DNA from: Candidatus Epulonipiscium viviparus
Lineage (GTDB): Bacteria > Bacillota > Clostridia > Lachnospirales > Cellulosilyticaceae
Direction of reading: 5' to 3'
NCBI RefSeq assembly: GCF_030708075.1
Contig: NZ_CP117982.1
Span: 372,001 to 436,000 of the forward strand
Length of the DNA: 64,000 nucleotides
Position 1 is the first letter of the stretch. Each line of letters begins with the position of its first letter. The notes beneath the pieces were generated by a model. The model did no database searches. It saw nothing but the letters and a program-made list of their open reading frames with translations, and had not been told where the DNA came from. The position numbers and the translations under genes are program-made. Shown piece after piece: positions 44,185 through 53,102 of the stretch.

Positions 44185-44202
44185 GCGAACAGATAATTTG
44201 GT

Positions 44203-44393
44203 TAGTTAAAGGAACTAAGTTTTATAGTTAAAGTAGAAGGTTTAATTGGTTAAAGTAACCAATTGTTGCGACTTAAAGTAAATTCTAGGCTAGTTAAAGG
44301 AACTAAGTTTTATAGTTAAAGTAGAAGGTTTAATTGGTTAAAGTAACCAATTGTTGCGACTTAAAGTAAATTCTAAGCTGGTTAAAGTAACTT
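44203..44393 (+). repeat. Tandem 88-bp repeat made of 22-bp-phased TTAAAG motifs
   Basis: Two nearly identical 88-base units (44203-44290, 44291-44378) and the start of a third (44379). The hexamer T-T-A-A-A-G recurs at 44206, 44228, 44250, 44273, 44294, 44316, 44338, 44361 and 44382, i.e. every 21-23 bases, two helical turns. Each unit contains the perfect hairpin AATTGGTT-AAAGT-AACCAATT. The array fills the gap between the importer lipoprotein and the next gene and encodes no protein. Confidence 0.93.
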
Positions 44394-44421
44394 TATGGCT
44401 GATTTGGTAAAGGAGGATTGT

Positions 44422-46572
44422 ATGAATATTTATTTGGCAACCGATGGCGATGACGCAAATTTAGGAACTCTTGAGTCTCCGATAGCGACAATGGAGGAGG
44501 CGAAAAAACGAGTACGAAAAATTTCTGCGGGAGAAGTGAATGTAGTTATTCGTGGAGGCGTATATGAGGTTACACAGACAATCATGTTTACTGTTGCAGA
44601 TGGAGGGAACGCAGATAAAAAGGTGACTTATATGGCCTATGAAGATGAGGTGCCTATATTTTCTTCCGCAAAAGCAGTGGGGGGCTGGATATTGGCAGAG
44701 AATTTGGAGGGCTTACCAGCCTGTGCGGTAGGCAAAGTTTATAAGGCTGGCTTTCCAGATGGAGTTGATGAAGTATTAACGCTCTTTGATGGCAACGAAA
44801 GTTTGGAAAGATGCCATAGCGAGATGGTACAGCAAGAGCGAATGGAGTATCAAAGGATGGATAGCCTAAACATTGCCGCATATGAGGATAAAAGTTTACT
44901 AAGAAAAGTAAAATTTGAAGGTGACTTTTTACAAGCAAGAGAAAATATGGAGGATGTGGAGTTACGGTTTATGCCAGTGCCATGGACGATGAATCTTCTC
45001 CCGGTCGCGGCAGTTGGAGATGGCGTTGCATTATTAGCGATAGAGGCAACGACTCCGGTTGGTGCAAAACCCGACGGAATGCGTGTGGAGAACGATATTA
45101 GCTATATGAATAGGGAAGGGTTTTTCTGCACGAATTCAAAAAAACGGGAGATATACTATTTTGGCGACCCTGCTGGAATGGACATAAAGGTACCGACAGT
45201 TCAATGTTACTTTTTGATTTATGGAGATACAGATTATGAGGGAGCAGAAGATACGCCAGTAAGAAATTTACATTTTAAAGGTTTAGAATTTGCGTTTGGA
45301 AAGCGAGATACAACTGCAGCAGGTTATAAAGGATGGGGAATACAGCACGACTGGGAGATGTTCGATAAGACCAATTCGCTAATAAGATTTAGAGGAGCCG
45401 AAGAGTGCTCATTAACAGAATGTTACATACATTCAACAAGCGCAACAGCGATAAGGTTGGATTTGCATTGCCAGAAGATAGTGATAAAGAATAATCTGCT
45501 AGATGGCATAGGAAATATGGGGATCTTGCTTTGCGGATACGGCCCAGGAACCAAGGATGTCAACTGCAACAATATTATTGCAAACAACCTAATTACACGA
45601 TGCGGAGAAGAGATATGGCATGGGCATGCGATATTTGTATGGCAAAGCGGTAGCAATTTGATTTCGCACAATAAGATACATCATTCTGCTAGAAAAGGGA
45701 TTGGGCTGTGTGGAGTGCGGGTTACGATACTGAAGCATCCGGAGCATACGTTCGATGAAGCATCAAAAACTATAAGATGGGCAGAGATTGAAAAAACGTT
45801 TGTGGCCGCAGATGACGAGCTAGACAGCTACTTGCCGTATTTACATGCAAGAAATAATGTGGTGGAGTTTAATGAAGTTTATAAGGTATTAGAAAAAATC
45901 GGCGACGGCTCCGCCATTAACGTTTCTGGAGCGGGCGATGGGAACATAATACGAAACAACTTTGTACATCATATTTCAACCTACCTTTCGAGTAGTGTTA
46001 TGAGAACTGATGATTGGCAACGCGGAACTATCATGGAAAATAATGTAATATACAAAACTAATATATCTGGAATAACTCGCAAAAATTTTAACCACATAAG
46101 GAACAATTTTATTATCGATGCCAATTGCAAAAACGGGTACATTCGTTTTGCATCATATCCAGGCGAAAAGGCATGCTATGGCTCCGATATTGTAGGCAAT
46201 ATTATTTATGATAGCGGCGATGAGATGCAGGTTTTTGGCAAAGGGTATCTGGTTTCAGATGGCGCATCTTTGCCAGAGCATTGCAATCTAGAAAATAACG
46301 TTATCTTTTGTAAGAGTGGAAGTGTGAAAGAGCATTTCGAAGAAAATAACGAGATCAATAGCAAAAATGTTGATCCAATTTTTAAGGATATTGTGCACCA
46401 TGATTTTTCGTTTGCAGCGAAAATAGAAGGCATAAATCAAATCGATGTCTCTGTGATGGGGCTAACGGCAGAATATCCAGATAGACTACGTGCATTGGAA
46501 TATGCGGGAGAGATGGACGATGAATATGATCGAGGAAAAGATGAGAGCAAGAAACAGTATAACTGGTGGTAA
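44422..46572 (+). CDS. Right-handed beta-helix protein, probable polysaccharide-active enzyme, cytosolic
   Basis: A 716-residue parallel beta-helix protein. The N-terminus I-Y-L-A-T-D-G-D-D-A-N-L-G-T and V-V-I-R-G-G-V-Y-E-V mark the pectate-lyase-like superfamily that includes GH120, GH141 and several lyases. Asn-ladder repeats such as N-N-L-I and N-N-F-V-H follow. No signal peptide is seen, unlike its neighbour at 46594, suggesting it acts on imported oligosaccharides. ATG 44422 has AAAGGAGG 5 bases upstream. An ATG at 44395 is inside the repeat edge. Exact family and substrate are not clear from reading. Confidence 0.75.
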   Translation: MNIYLATDGDDANLGTLESPIATMEEAKKRVRKISAGEVNVVIRGGVYEVTQTIMFTVADGGNADKKVTYMAYEDEVPIFSSAKAVGGWILAENLEGLPACAVGKVYKAGFPDGVDEVLTLFDGNESLERCHSEMVQQERMEYQRMDSLNIAAYEDKSLLRKVKFEGDFLQARENMEDVELRFMPVPWTMNLLPVAAVGDGVALLAIEATTPVGAKPDGMRVENDISYMNREGFFCTNSKKREIYYFGDPAGMDIKVPTVQCYFLIYGDTDYEGAEDTPVRNLHFKGLEFAFGKRDTTAAGYKGWGIQHDWEMFDKTNSLIRFRGAEECSLTECYIHSTSATAIRLDLHCQKIVIKNNLLDGIGNMGILLCGYGPGTKDVNCNNIIANNLITRCGEEIWHGHAIFVWQSGSNLISHNKIHHSARKGIGLCGVRVTILKHPEHTFDEASKTIRWAEIEKTFVAADDELDSYLPYLHARNNVVEFNEVYKVLEKIGDGSAINVSGAGDGNIIRNNFVHHISTYLSSSVMRTDDWQRGTIMENNVIYKTNISGITRKNFNHIRNNFIIDANCKNGYIRFASYPGEKACYGSDIVGNIIYDSGDEMQVFGKGYLVSDGASLPEHCNLENNVIFCKSGSVKEHFEENNEINSKNVDPIFKDIVHHDFSFAAKIEGINQIDVSVMGLTAEYPDRLRALEYAGEMDDEYDRGKDESKKQYNWW

Positions 46573-46593
46573 AGTATAGAAGGAGGAGTTTAT

Positions 46594-48990
46594 ATGAAAA
46601 TTTGGACTAAAGCATTAGGATTTGTATTGGTGGCGGCAGCGACATTTGGTGTAACTCAAATGAATGTATCTGCAGAGGAGAATGCCGTATTTGTTGCAAC
46701 AACAGGATCGGACAGTGCGGCAGGTGACATTTCAGCACCGTTGGCATCATTGCAAGCGGCGGTGGATAGAGTGGTTGCTAGCGGAGGCGCAATTTCTACG
46801 ATTTATATTCGAGAGGGCGAGTATTATCCTGTTGACTCTGTGGTAATCGAAGGATTGAAGGGATCGGCAGAAAATCCTATTACTATTACAAATTATGAAG
46901 ACGAAGCGGTAACGTTTTATGGAACAGTGGATGTGCCTAGTAATTGGACGAAAACGGCAGGAATGGATAATGTTTATGAAGTTGAAATGGACAGAGACGT
47001 GTGGCAATTGTTTAGGGACGAAAAAATGGTGACCACTGCCAGATTTCCAAATGCTAGCTGGGAACAAGGCGATGACATAGGGTATATATTTAACGTACTA
47101 GAGTCGACGCGGCATCTAAGTTCTGCCAAAGATGCTGATGGCAAGTTTATTTCATCGTTTGGACATTTTTATGATGCGAATCAGACGGGAGTCACTGCAG
47201 AGGGAGAAGACGAAGGCAGCCACGTTGCCTATGGCTATGCAAGGCCAGGAATAAACGATGTGGGTATAGCAGATCTGGGATATAGTTTAGAAGGCGCTAA
47301 TGTAGTATTGCATATGGGGTCGTGGCTTTCATGGGCAAATGAAGTAACTGAGCATGAAGTAGGAAGCGATAATTTTAAATTTAACACAGACTTTAGTGGA
47401 TCGGGTACATCAATGGCAAACAATGCAAAAACTTGGGCAGGGAAAGATGGAAAGGGTTCTAACAACTGGATTCATAAAAATTTGACTATGGAGCAAGGAA
47501 ACTATTTCTTTGAAGGGTTAATGTGTTTAGATCATGAAGACGAGTGGTATTTTGATAAAGATAGCAAAAAGATTTATGTGTACAGTGAAGATGGACCACC
47601 AACTGAAGAATTTTCTGCAAAGGCGCAGTCGTATCTTCTAGATATGTCTGACTGTGCGTATATCACAGTGGCGGGGATTGATTACTTTGGAACAACGTTG
47701 AAAGCCACAGATTCAAATCACATTACAATAGAAAATTCAGAGTTTTTGTATCCAAGCTATAACAAACTTGTATTGGATATTTATGAAAGACCGGAAGTAT
47801 TAAACATGCTAGTGACGCCAGCGATATTGCTAGAGAACCCTGCAATAGAAACGCATAATACGGTTAGAAACTGTGAATTCGCATATATGGATGGTCCGGT
47901 TTTGGAAATGTCTGGAAGATATAACGTGGTAGAGAACAATCTAATGCACCATATTGATTATACAAATATAGGCACTGGTGCGGAGGGTACAGTAAATTTG
48001 ATTAACTCGGACTACGCGGTATTTCACAATAATACAGTTCACACTGCGGGAAATTCAGAAGGCATACGAGCCGGAAAGAGTGCCAGTATTATGTATAATG
48101 ATCTGTCCAATATGAGTCTAATTCAGCATGATGGGTCGCTGATAAATATAGGAGCAAGTGTACAAGATGGAGTACAAATTCGATACAACTGGATTCATGA
48201 CGCGCCAAAGTCGAGTATGAGATTTGACTCTGCCAATATGGGGAACGCAGCAACTGTGAAGTATGATAAAAATGGAACTATGGCAAACAACGTTACCTGG
48301 AATGTGGGGCAAGTGAAAGTGAAGGGTGCCGAGCATTATGTAATAGGCAATACAATTATAGATTCAAATGCGGCAGAGGCGATAGGAATTACGGTTCTCG
48401 ATGATCACAAGATGGGCGGCTTTAATGAGAATACATGGATCTACAATAATGCAGGAATACTGTCGGATCATTTTTCTAAGATAGAGCCTTTGAATACAGC
48501 AACATTGATGAGCAATAACTACGATGGCGACCCTGCTACATTATTAAGAGATCCAGAGAATTTGGATTTTAGACCAACGGGAGAGTTGCGAGGAAAAGCA
48601 AAGAGAATAGATGCGAATAGCGTGGGAGAAAACGCGTTGCCATTTATTGATCCTGCATATGCGGGAGATGTACACATAGGAGCGTATCACATGGATTCTG
48701 ATTCATATTGGATACCAGGATATATGGATGAGCAAGCAACAGTGCCGATAGTTTCTCAGGGATATGAAGTTGGAAGAGCAGATTTAATGTGGAAGGAGGC
48801 ATACGGTGCGACAGAGAATGTGGTCTACTTCGGGGCAGATGCAAGCAGTATGTCGGAGGTTGCAAGGCAGTCGAATAATATTTATGTCGCAGAAGGATTA
48901 GTTGCAGGAAAGAGCTATGCCTGGAGGGTTGATAGCGTCGTGGATGATGAAGTGGTAGAGGGTTCAGTTTGGACTTTTGTTGCCGAATAA
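46594..48990 (+). CDS. Secreted right-handed beta-helix protein with C-terminal FN3-like domain
   Basis: A 798-residue protein with a signal peptide cleaved after about V-S-A-E. The beta-helix begins V-A-T-T-G-S-D-S-A-A-G-D and holds many N-N/N-T-V turns with H-N-N-T-V-H and N-W-I-H-D-A stretches. A fibronectin-type-III-like domain closes it (Y-A-W-R-V-D-S near the end). It lies 21 bases after the cytosolic beta-helix gene, so the two probably act in sequence on the same glycan, outside and then inside the cell. GGAGGAG precedes the ATG. Catalytic residues cannot be assigned. Confidence 0.8.
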   Translation: MKIWTKALGFVLVAAATFGVTQMNVSAEENAVFVATTGSDSAAGDISAPLASLQAAVDRVVASGGAISTIYIREGEYYPVDSVVIEGLKGSAENPITITNYEDEAVTFYGTVDVPSNWTKTAGMDNVYEVEMDRDVWQLFRDEKMVTTARFPNASWEQGDDIGYIFNVLESTRHLSSAKDADGKFISSFGHFYDANQTGVTAEGEDEGSHVAYGYARPGINDVGIADLGYSLEGANVVLHMGSWLSWANEVTEHEVGSDNFKFNTDFSGSGTSMANNAKTWAGKDGKGSNNWIHKNLTMEQGNYFFEGLMCLDHEDEWYFDKDSKKIYVYSEDGPPTEEFSAKAQSYLLDMSDCAYITVAGIDYFGTTLKATDSNHITIENSEFLYPSYNKLVLDIYERPEVLNMLVTPAILLENPAIETHNTVRNCEFAYMDGPVLEMSGRYNVVENNLMHHIDYTNIGTGAEGTVNLINSDYAVFHNNTVHTAGNSEGIRAGKSASIMYNDLSNMSLIQHDGSLINIGASVQDGVQIRYNWIHDAPKSSMRFDSANMGNAATVKYDKNGTMANNVTWNVGQVKVKGAEHYVIGNTIIDSNAAEAIGITVLDDHKMGGFNENTWIYNNAGILSDHFSKIEPLNTATLMSNNYDGDPATLLRDPENLDFRPTGELRGKAKRIDANSVGENALPFIDPAYAGDVHIGAYHMDSDSYWIPGYMDEQATVPIVSQGYEVGRADLMWKEAYGATENVVYFGADASSMSEVARQSNNIYVAEGLVAGKSYAWRVDSVVDDEVVEGSVWTFVAE

Positions 48991-48997
48991 AAAATAT

Positions 48998-49032
48998 GAG
49001 CTTCGTGTAGAGATGCATGGAGCTCTTTTTTT
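48998..49032 (+). terminator. Terminator after the secreted beta-helix gene
   Basis: GAGCT and AGCTC pair with an inner CGTG/CATG stem and lead into eight T. Confidence 0.8.
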
Positions 49033-49077
49033 ATTTTAATAAATATAGTAAAAATAATATACTATTATGCAAAAATA

Positions 49078-49106
49078 TTGACTCCTTTAACGAAAATATC
49101 TATGCT
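49078..49106 (+). promoter_or_regulatory. Promoter of the GH16 gene
   Basis: TTGACT at 49078 and TATGCT at 49101 are 17 bases apart. A stronger-looking TATAAT at 49106 would be 22 bases from the -35. The start codon is 43 bases downstream after AAAGGAGC. Confidence 0.55.
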
Positions 49107-49149
49107 ATAATAAAATTTATCCAAATAATGTATAAAAGGAGCGTAAAAT

Positions 49150-52100
49150 ATGGAAATAAATATTAGAGCAGCAGTGGCAATATTGATGAGCATTGCAATT
49201 GGAGCGCCCCCAGTTTCTGCAGTAGAATTTATTGATACCCAAAGTCATTGGGCCAAAAAAGAGATCGATGAATTCTCGGATATGGGTGTTGTGTTTGGAT
49301 ATGCAGATAACACGTTTAAGCCTAATGAATTTATGACAAGAGGTGAGTTCGCTATGTATATACAAAATATATTTGGCTTACCTCCATATTCAGCGGAAAA
49401 AAAGTATACTGATGTAGGAGCTTATGAACCCAGAAGTTATGCTATATATGCTGTTGCGGCAGAGGGGATAATGAATGATTACGGTACAGAGTTTCGACCA
49501 AATCAGTTAATATCGAGAGAGGAAGCAATGTATGCTATAGCAAATGCGTATGAAATCGATACGAGTAATATGGCCGCGATGTTTGTGGATTCGCATATGA
49601 TAAGTGAATGGGCAAAGAAAAGTGTGAATGCGATGATATCTAATGGATATATTTCAGGATTTCCGGATGGGACAATGCGGCCATGGACAAATATAACTAG
49701 AGCGGAGTTTATTACAATGGTATCTAAGGTTTCGGAAAAAATAATTAATAGGCCTGGTGAGTACGTGGAAGGGTATGTGGATTCGAGCGTGGTGATAAAT
49801 TGTACTAATGTGACGTTAAAAAATACAACGATACGAGGTAACTTATATATAAATGAAGGCATAGGAGCAGGAGATGTAACTCTTGAAGGGGTGACAGTTC
49901 TAGGGACAGTATTTATAAATGGAGGCGGGGATAAGCCGATTGTGCTTAAGAACTGCAAAATGGCTGAAATGGTAGTGGACAAATATGACGGGAACGTGAA
50001 TATTACAGGAGATGCAAATACAAAAATTACCAATTTACAGTTTAAGAGTGCAGGAACAGTGGCGGGTGAGATAAAGGTAAGAGATGCTCTTGTGGAAGCA
50101 AAAGGTGTAAAGATTGGTTTTGTACCCAACTGGATTGCTATAACGGCGGAGAGTGTCTCGATGAAGAATAATGAATATACCGAAAAAGAGGCAAGAGAGT
50201 ATGCGCGAGACTATTCATCGGAATGGGAAGAGTGGATTACAGAAGTTTTACAAAAACAGCCTATGCTTCCAAAAGAATTGCAAGATGAATTGCAGATGGC
50301 TAGAATCACTGAACACAATACATATCTGGAGCATAAATCAATTATTGGCGATAAGCCACAAGTTGTTGTTAGCAGTTCGAGTAGCAATTCGAGTAATAAT
50401 TCGGGAAGTAGCTCCAAAGAGAAGGTTAAGCGTCCGTACACAGATATTGATGAAGGAAATTACACTGGAACGCAGACGGTAGAACTAAAGACATCCACCA
50501 GCGGTGCGCAAATATATTACACAACTGATGGGACAACGCCAACTACATCATCGAAAAAATATACGGGGCCGATAACTGTTTCAACAACGACGACGCTCAA
50601 GGCTATTGCAACAAAAAGTGGGATGGAAGCATCATCAGTTATGACGGCAGAATATGTAATTTCTATAGCTAAAGCGGAAATGCCAAAAGTTAGCATCGCA
50701 GCTGGAGAATATACTACGGCACAGAGCATCGAGTTATCGACGGCTACGGCAGATGCGCAAATATATTACACAACTGATGGGACAACGCCAACTGCATCAT
50801 CGAAAAAATATACGGGGCCGATAACTGTTTCAATAACGACGACGCTCAAGGCCATTGCAACAAAAAGTGGGATGGAAGCATCAGCGGTTATGACGGCAGA
50901 ATATGTAATTTCTATAGCTAAAGCGGAAATGCCAAAGGTGAGTATCGCAGCTGGGGAATATACTACGGCACAGAGCATCGAGTTATCGACGGCTACGGCA
51001 GATGCGCAAATATATTACACAACTGATGGGACAACGCCAACTACATCATCGAAAAAATATACGGGGCCGATAACTGTTTCAACAACGACGATGCTCAAGG
51101 CTATTGCAACAAAAAGTGGGATGGAAGCATCATCAGTTATGACGGCAGAATATGTAATTTCTATAGCTAAAGCGGAAATGCCAAAGGTGAGTATCGCAGC
51201 TGGAGAATATACTACGGCACAGAGTGTTGAGTTATCGACGGCTACGGCAGATGCGCAAATATATTACACAACTGATGGGACAACGCCAACTGCATCATCG
51301 AAAAAATATACGGGGCCGATAACTGTTTCAACAACGACGACGCTCAAGGCTATTGCAACAAAAAGTGGGATGGAAGCATCAGCGGTTATGACGGCAGAAT
51401 ATGTGATCACTGATGCTAAATGGAAATTGGTTTGGGCAGATGAATTTGACGGAGAGAAAGTAGATGCTTCGAAATGGGCATTTCAAATTGGTACGGCGGC
51501 GGAAAACGGCGGTCCAGCGAATTGGGGGAACAATGAACTACAATTTTATACAGAGGAAAATACGCAAGTTGTAAATGGTGAGCTAGTTATTACCGCTAAA
51601 AAAGAAGCCAAGGATGGGATGAGTTATACATCATCGAGGCTGTGGACCAACCCTGCTGCACAAGAAAATACGGCAGCAGAATTTGAAGGATTTTCCAATT
51701 TATATGGTCGCATTGAAGCCGCAATTACTCTGCCGGCAGGAGACGGGATGTGGCCAGCATTTTGGATGTTGCCTGCAACTGACGAGTATGGAACTTGGGC
51801 ATCAGGAGGGGAGATCGATATCGTCGAAGCAAGAGGGCGAGAGCCGCATAAAGTTGATGGCACCATTCATTACGGAGGTAGCTGGCCGAAAAATAAATAT
51901 TCTGGCGGTCATTACACTTTTCCAAATGGGGAAGATCTGTCGACCAAACATGTTTATGCAATAGAATGGCATCCAGAGGAGATAAACTGGTATGTAGATG
52001 GCAACTTGTATCACACAGAAACTGAATGGTATACGGAAGCGATAGATCCCGCAACTGGCGAGGCATATAAATTTCCCGCTCCGTTTGATAAGGAATTTTA

Positions 52101-52788
52101 TATTTTACTAAACTTAGCAGTGGGCGGAAATTATGATGGCGGCACTAGACCAGGCGAGGATTTTACCGCAGCAGAAATGAAGGTGGACTATGTGCGAGTG
52201 TATGAGATAGGCGAGGGATTCGAGAAACCTGCAGCTCCAAAAATTGAGAGCGTCGCAAATCAGGGCGATACGAAGGCAATTACGTTTGAGGCTCCGGCAG
52301 ATGGAGCAACGATATATTACACCACAGATGGTACAAAACCTACTGAAGATAACTATTTGGATATTGCAACAGCATATGAAGAGCCTATTGTAATTGTGGA
52401 AGATACAGTAATTTCGGCCATTGCCGTATCTGCGAAGGGTGTAGCATCTAAGGCTATGGTGGAGGCAGTGAGATTTGATACTGCTGAAACTGGAAATTTA
52501 GTGGAAAATGGCGACTTCTTTGCACCAACTGAGGGGAATTGGCACACCTGGAAGTCTACGAACGACTCTGTACATCCGCCAGCTCCAGTTGTTGCAGGTG
52601 AAATGGTATTGGAAATCGATAACACCAAGGCGGGAGAGTTTTGGCATACGCAATTATTTCAAGAGGGCATCGATGTAGCTGCAGGAAAAAAATATACGTT
52701 GACATTTGATGCAAAGAGTTCGGAAGCGAGGCCGATTAAAGTTGAAGGTACGTTTAATCGAAACAACCTTCGATGCGGTAGATGTTAA
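49150..52788 (+). CDS. S-layer-anchored GH16 endo-beta-glucanase, laminarinase-like
   Basis: A 1212-residue multidomain surface enzyme. Signal peptide, then three SLH domains (about 25-200; H-W-A-K-K-E-I and F-P-D-G-T-M-R-P) that bind cell-wall polymers. A beta-rich linker follows, a Ser-rich stretch near 400, and four chitobiase-type C-terminal repeats (about 430-755). The GH16 domain (about 760-1020) carries G-N-N-E-L-Q-F-Y-T, W-P-A-F-W-M-L-P and the catalytic E-I-D-I-V-E (Glu888, Asp890, Glu893), the bulged form of laminarinases and agarases; the rest fits laminarinases best. A fifth chitobiase-type repeat and a CBM4/9-like module follow, the latter cut short after K-V-E-G by a sequence junction near 52750. 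It should cleave beta-1,3-glucan at the cell surface. Confidence 0.9.
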   Translation: MEINIRAAVAILMSIAIGAPPVSAVEFIDTQSHWAKKEIDEFSDMGVVFGYADNTFKPNEFMTRGEFAMYIQNIFGLPPYSAEKKYTDVGAYEPRSYAIYAVAAEGIMNDYGTEFRPNQLISREEAMYAIANAYEIDTSNMAAMFVDSHMISEWAKKSVNAMISNGYISGFPDGTMRPWTNITRAEFITMVSKVSEKIINRPGEYVEGYVDSSVVINCTNVTLKNTTIRGNLYINEGIGAGDVTLEGVTVLGTVFINGGGDKPIVLKNCKMAEMVVDKYDGNVNITGDANTKITNLQFKSAGTVAGEIKVRDALVEAKGVKIGFVPNWIAITAESVSMKNNEYTEKEAREYARDYSSEWEEWITEVLQKQPMLPKELQDELQMARITEHNTYLEHKSIIGDKPQVVVSSSSSNSSNNSGSSSKEKVKRPYTDIDEGNYTGTQTVELKTSTSGAQIYYTTDGTTPTTSSKKYTGPITVSTTTTLKAIATKSGMEASSVMTAEYVISIAKAEMPKVSIAAGEYTTAQSIELSTATADAQIYYTTDGTTPTASSKKYTGPITVSITTTLKAIATKSGMEASAVMTAEYVISIAKAEMPKVSIAAGEYTTAQSIELSTATADAQIYYTTDGTTPTTSSKKYTGPITVSTTTMLKAIATKSGMEASSVMTAEYVISIAKAEMPKVSIAAGEYTTAQSVELSTATADAQIYYTTDGTTPTASSKKYTGPITVSTTTTLKAIATKSGMEASAVMTAEYVITDAKWKLVWADEFDGEKVDASKWAFQIGTAAENGGPANWGNNELQFYTEENTQVVNGELVITAKKEAKDGMSYTSSRLWTNPAAQENTAAEFEGFSNLYGRIEAAITLPAGDGMWPAFWMLPATDEYGTWASGGEIDIVEARGREPHKVDGTIHYGGSWPKNKYSGGHYTFPNGEDLSTKHVYAIEWHPEEINWYVDGNLYHTETEWYTEAIDPATGEAYKFPAPFDKEFYILLNLAVGGNYDGGTRPGEDFTAAEMKVDYVRVYEIGEGFEKPAAPKIESVANQGDTKAITFEAPADGATIYYTTDGTKPTEDNYLDIATAYEEPIVIVEDTVISAIAVSAKGVASKAMVEAVRFDTAETGNLVENGDFFAPTEGNWHTWKSTNDSVHPPAPVVAGEMVLEIDNTKAGEFWHTQLFQEGIDVAAGKKYTLTFDAKSSEARPIKVEGTFNRNNLRCGRC
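50430..51410 (+). repeat. Four tandem 249-bp repeats inside the GH16 gene
   Basis: The segment beginning AATATATTACACAACTGATG recurs at 50511, 50760, 51009 and 51258, exactly 249 bases apart. Each copy encodes an 83-residue chitobiase-type domain with Y-Y-T-T-D-G-T-T-P-T. Copies differ at only a few positions, indicating recent expansion. The left edge of the first copy is diverged. Confidence 0.93.
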
Positions 52789-52990
52789 TTTTGAAGATGA
52801 TAGTGATTTTGAGATAGAAGAAATAGAGATACCAGAGATAGCAGAAACAGAAGAAGAAACAGAAGAAGAAATAGAAATTGCCCAGACAAATGAAGAGTTT
52901 TTTGAAGAGCTAGGTGAATGGGAAGAATGGTTTGAAGAAACTGAAGACGCGTTTGAAATGAGCATAGAAATTGAGATGGCAATAGAATAA
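52751..52990 (+). pseudogene. Acidic C-terminal remnant of another gene fused behind GH16
   Basis: A second frame, overlapping the last 13 codons of the GH16 gene, reads R-L-I-E-T-T-F-D-A-V-D-V-N-F and continues as an extremely acidic tail of about 80 residues to a stop at 52990. It has no start codon with a ribosome site. It looks like the 3' end of a different gene joined to the truncated CBM at about 52750. The parent gene is not recognisable. The rest of this GH16-to-helicase interval holds only the terminator at 52998 and the helicase leader. Confidence 0.5.
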
Positions 52991-52997
52991 GGGATAG

Positions 52998-53024
52998 AGG
53001 GCATAGAGTAATCTGTGCCCTTTT
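52998..53024 (+). terminator. Terminator after the GH16 gene/remnant
   Basis: GGGCA and TGCCC pair, with inner AGA/TCT pairing, and run into TTTT. Confidence 0.75.
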
Positions 53025-53102
53025 GCTATATCTCTACATTTTTCCAATATATGGTTAATATACATACTATATGAGATTGATCGGAAAGAGGAGATGATAT
53101 CA

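Noticed and set aside
44203-44393. Reading the repeat array as an attenuator or terminator of the lipoprotein gene
   Set aside because: The AATTGGTT/AACCAATT hairpins lack a following T-run, and the regular 22-bp phase is not explained by termination.
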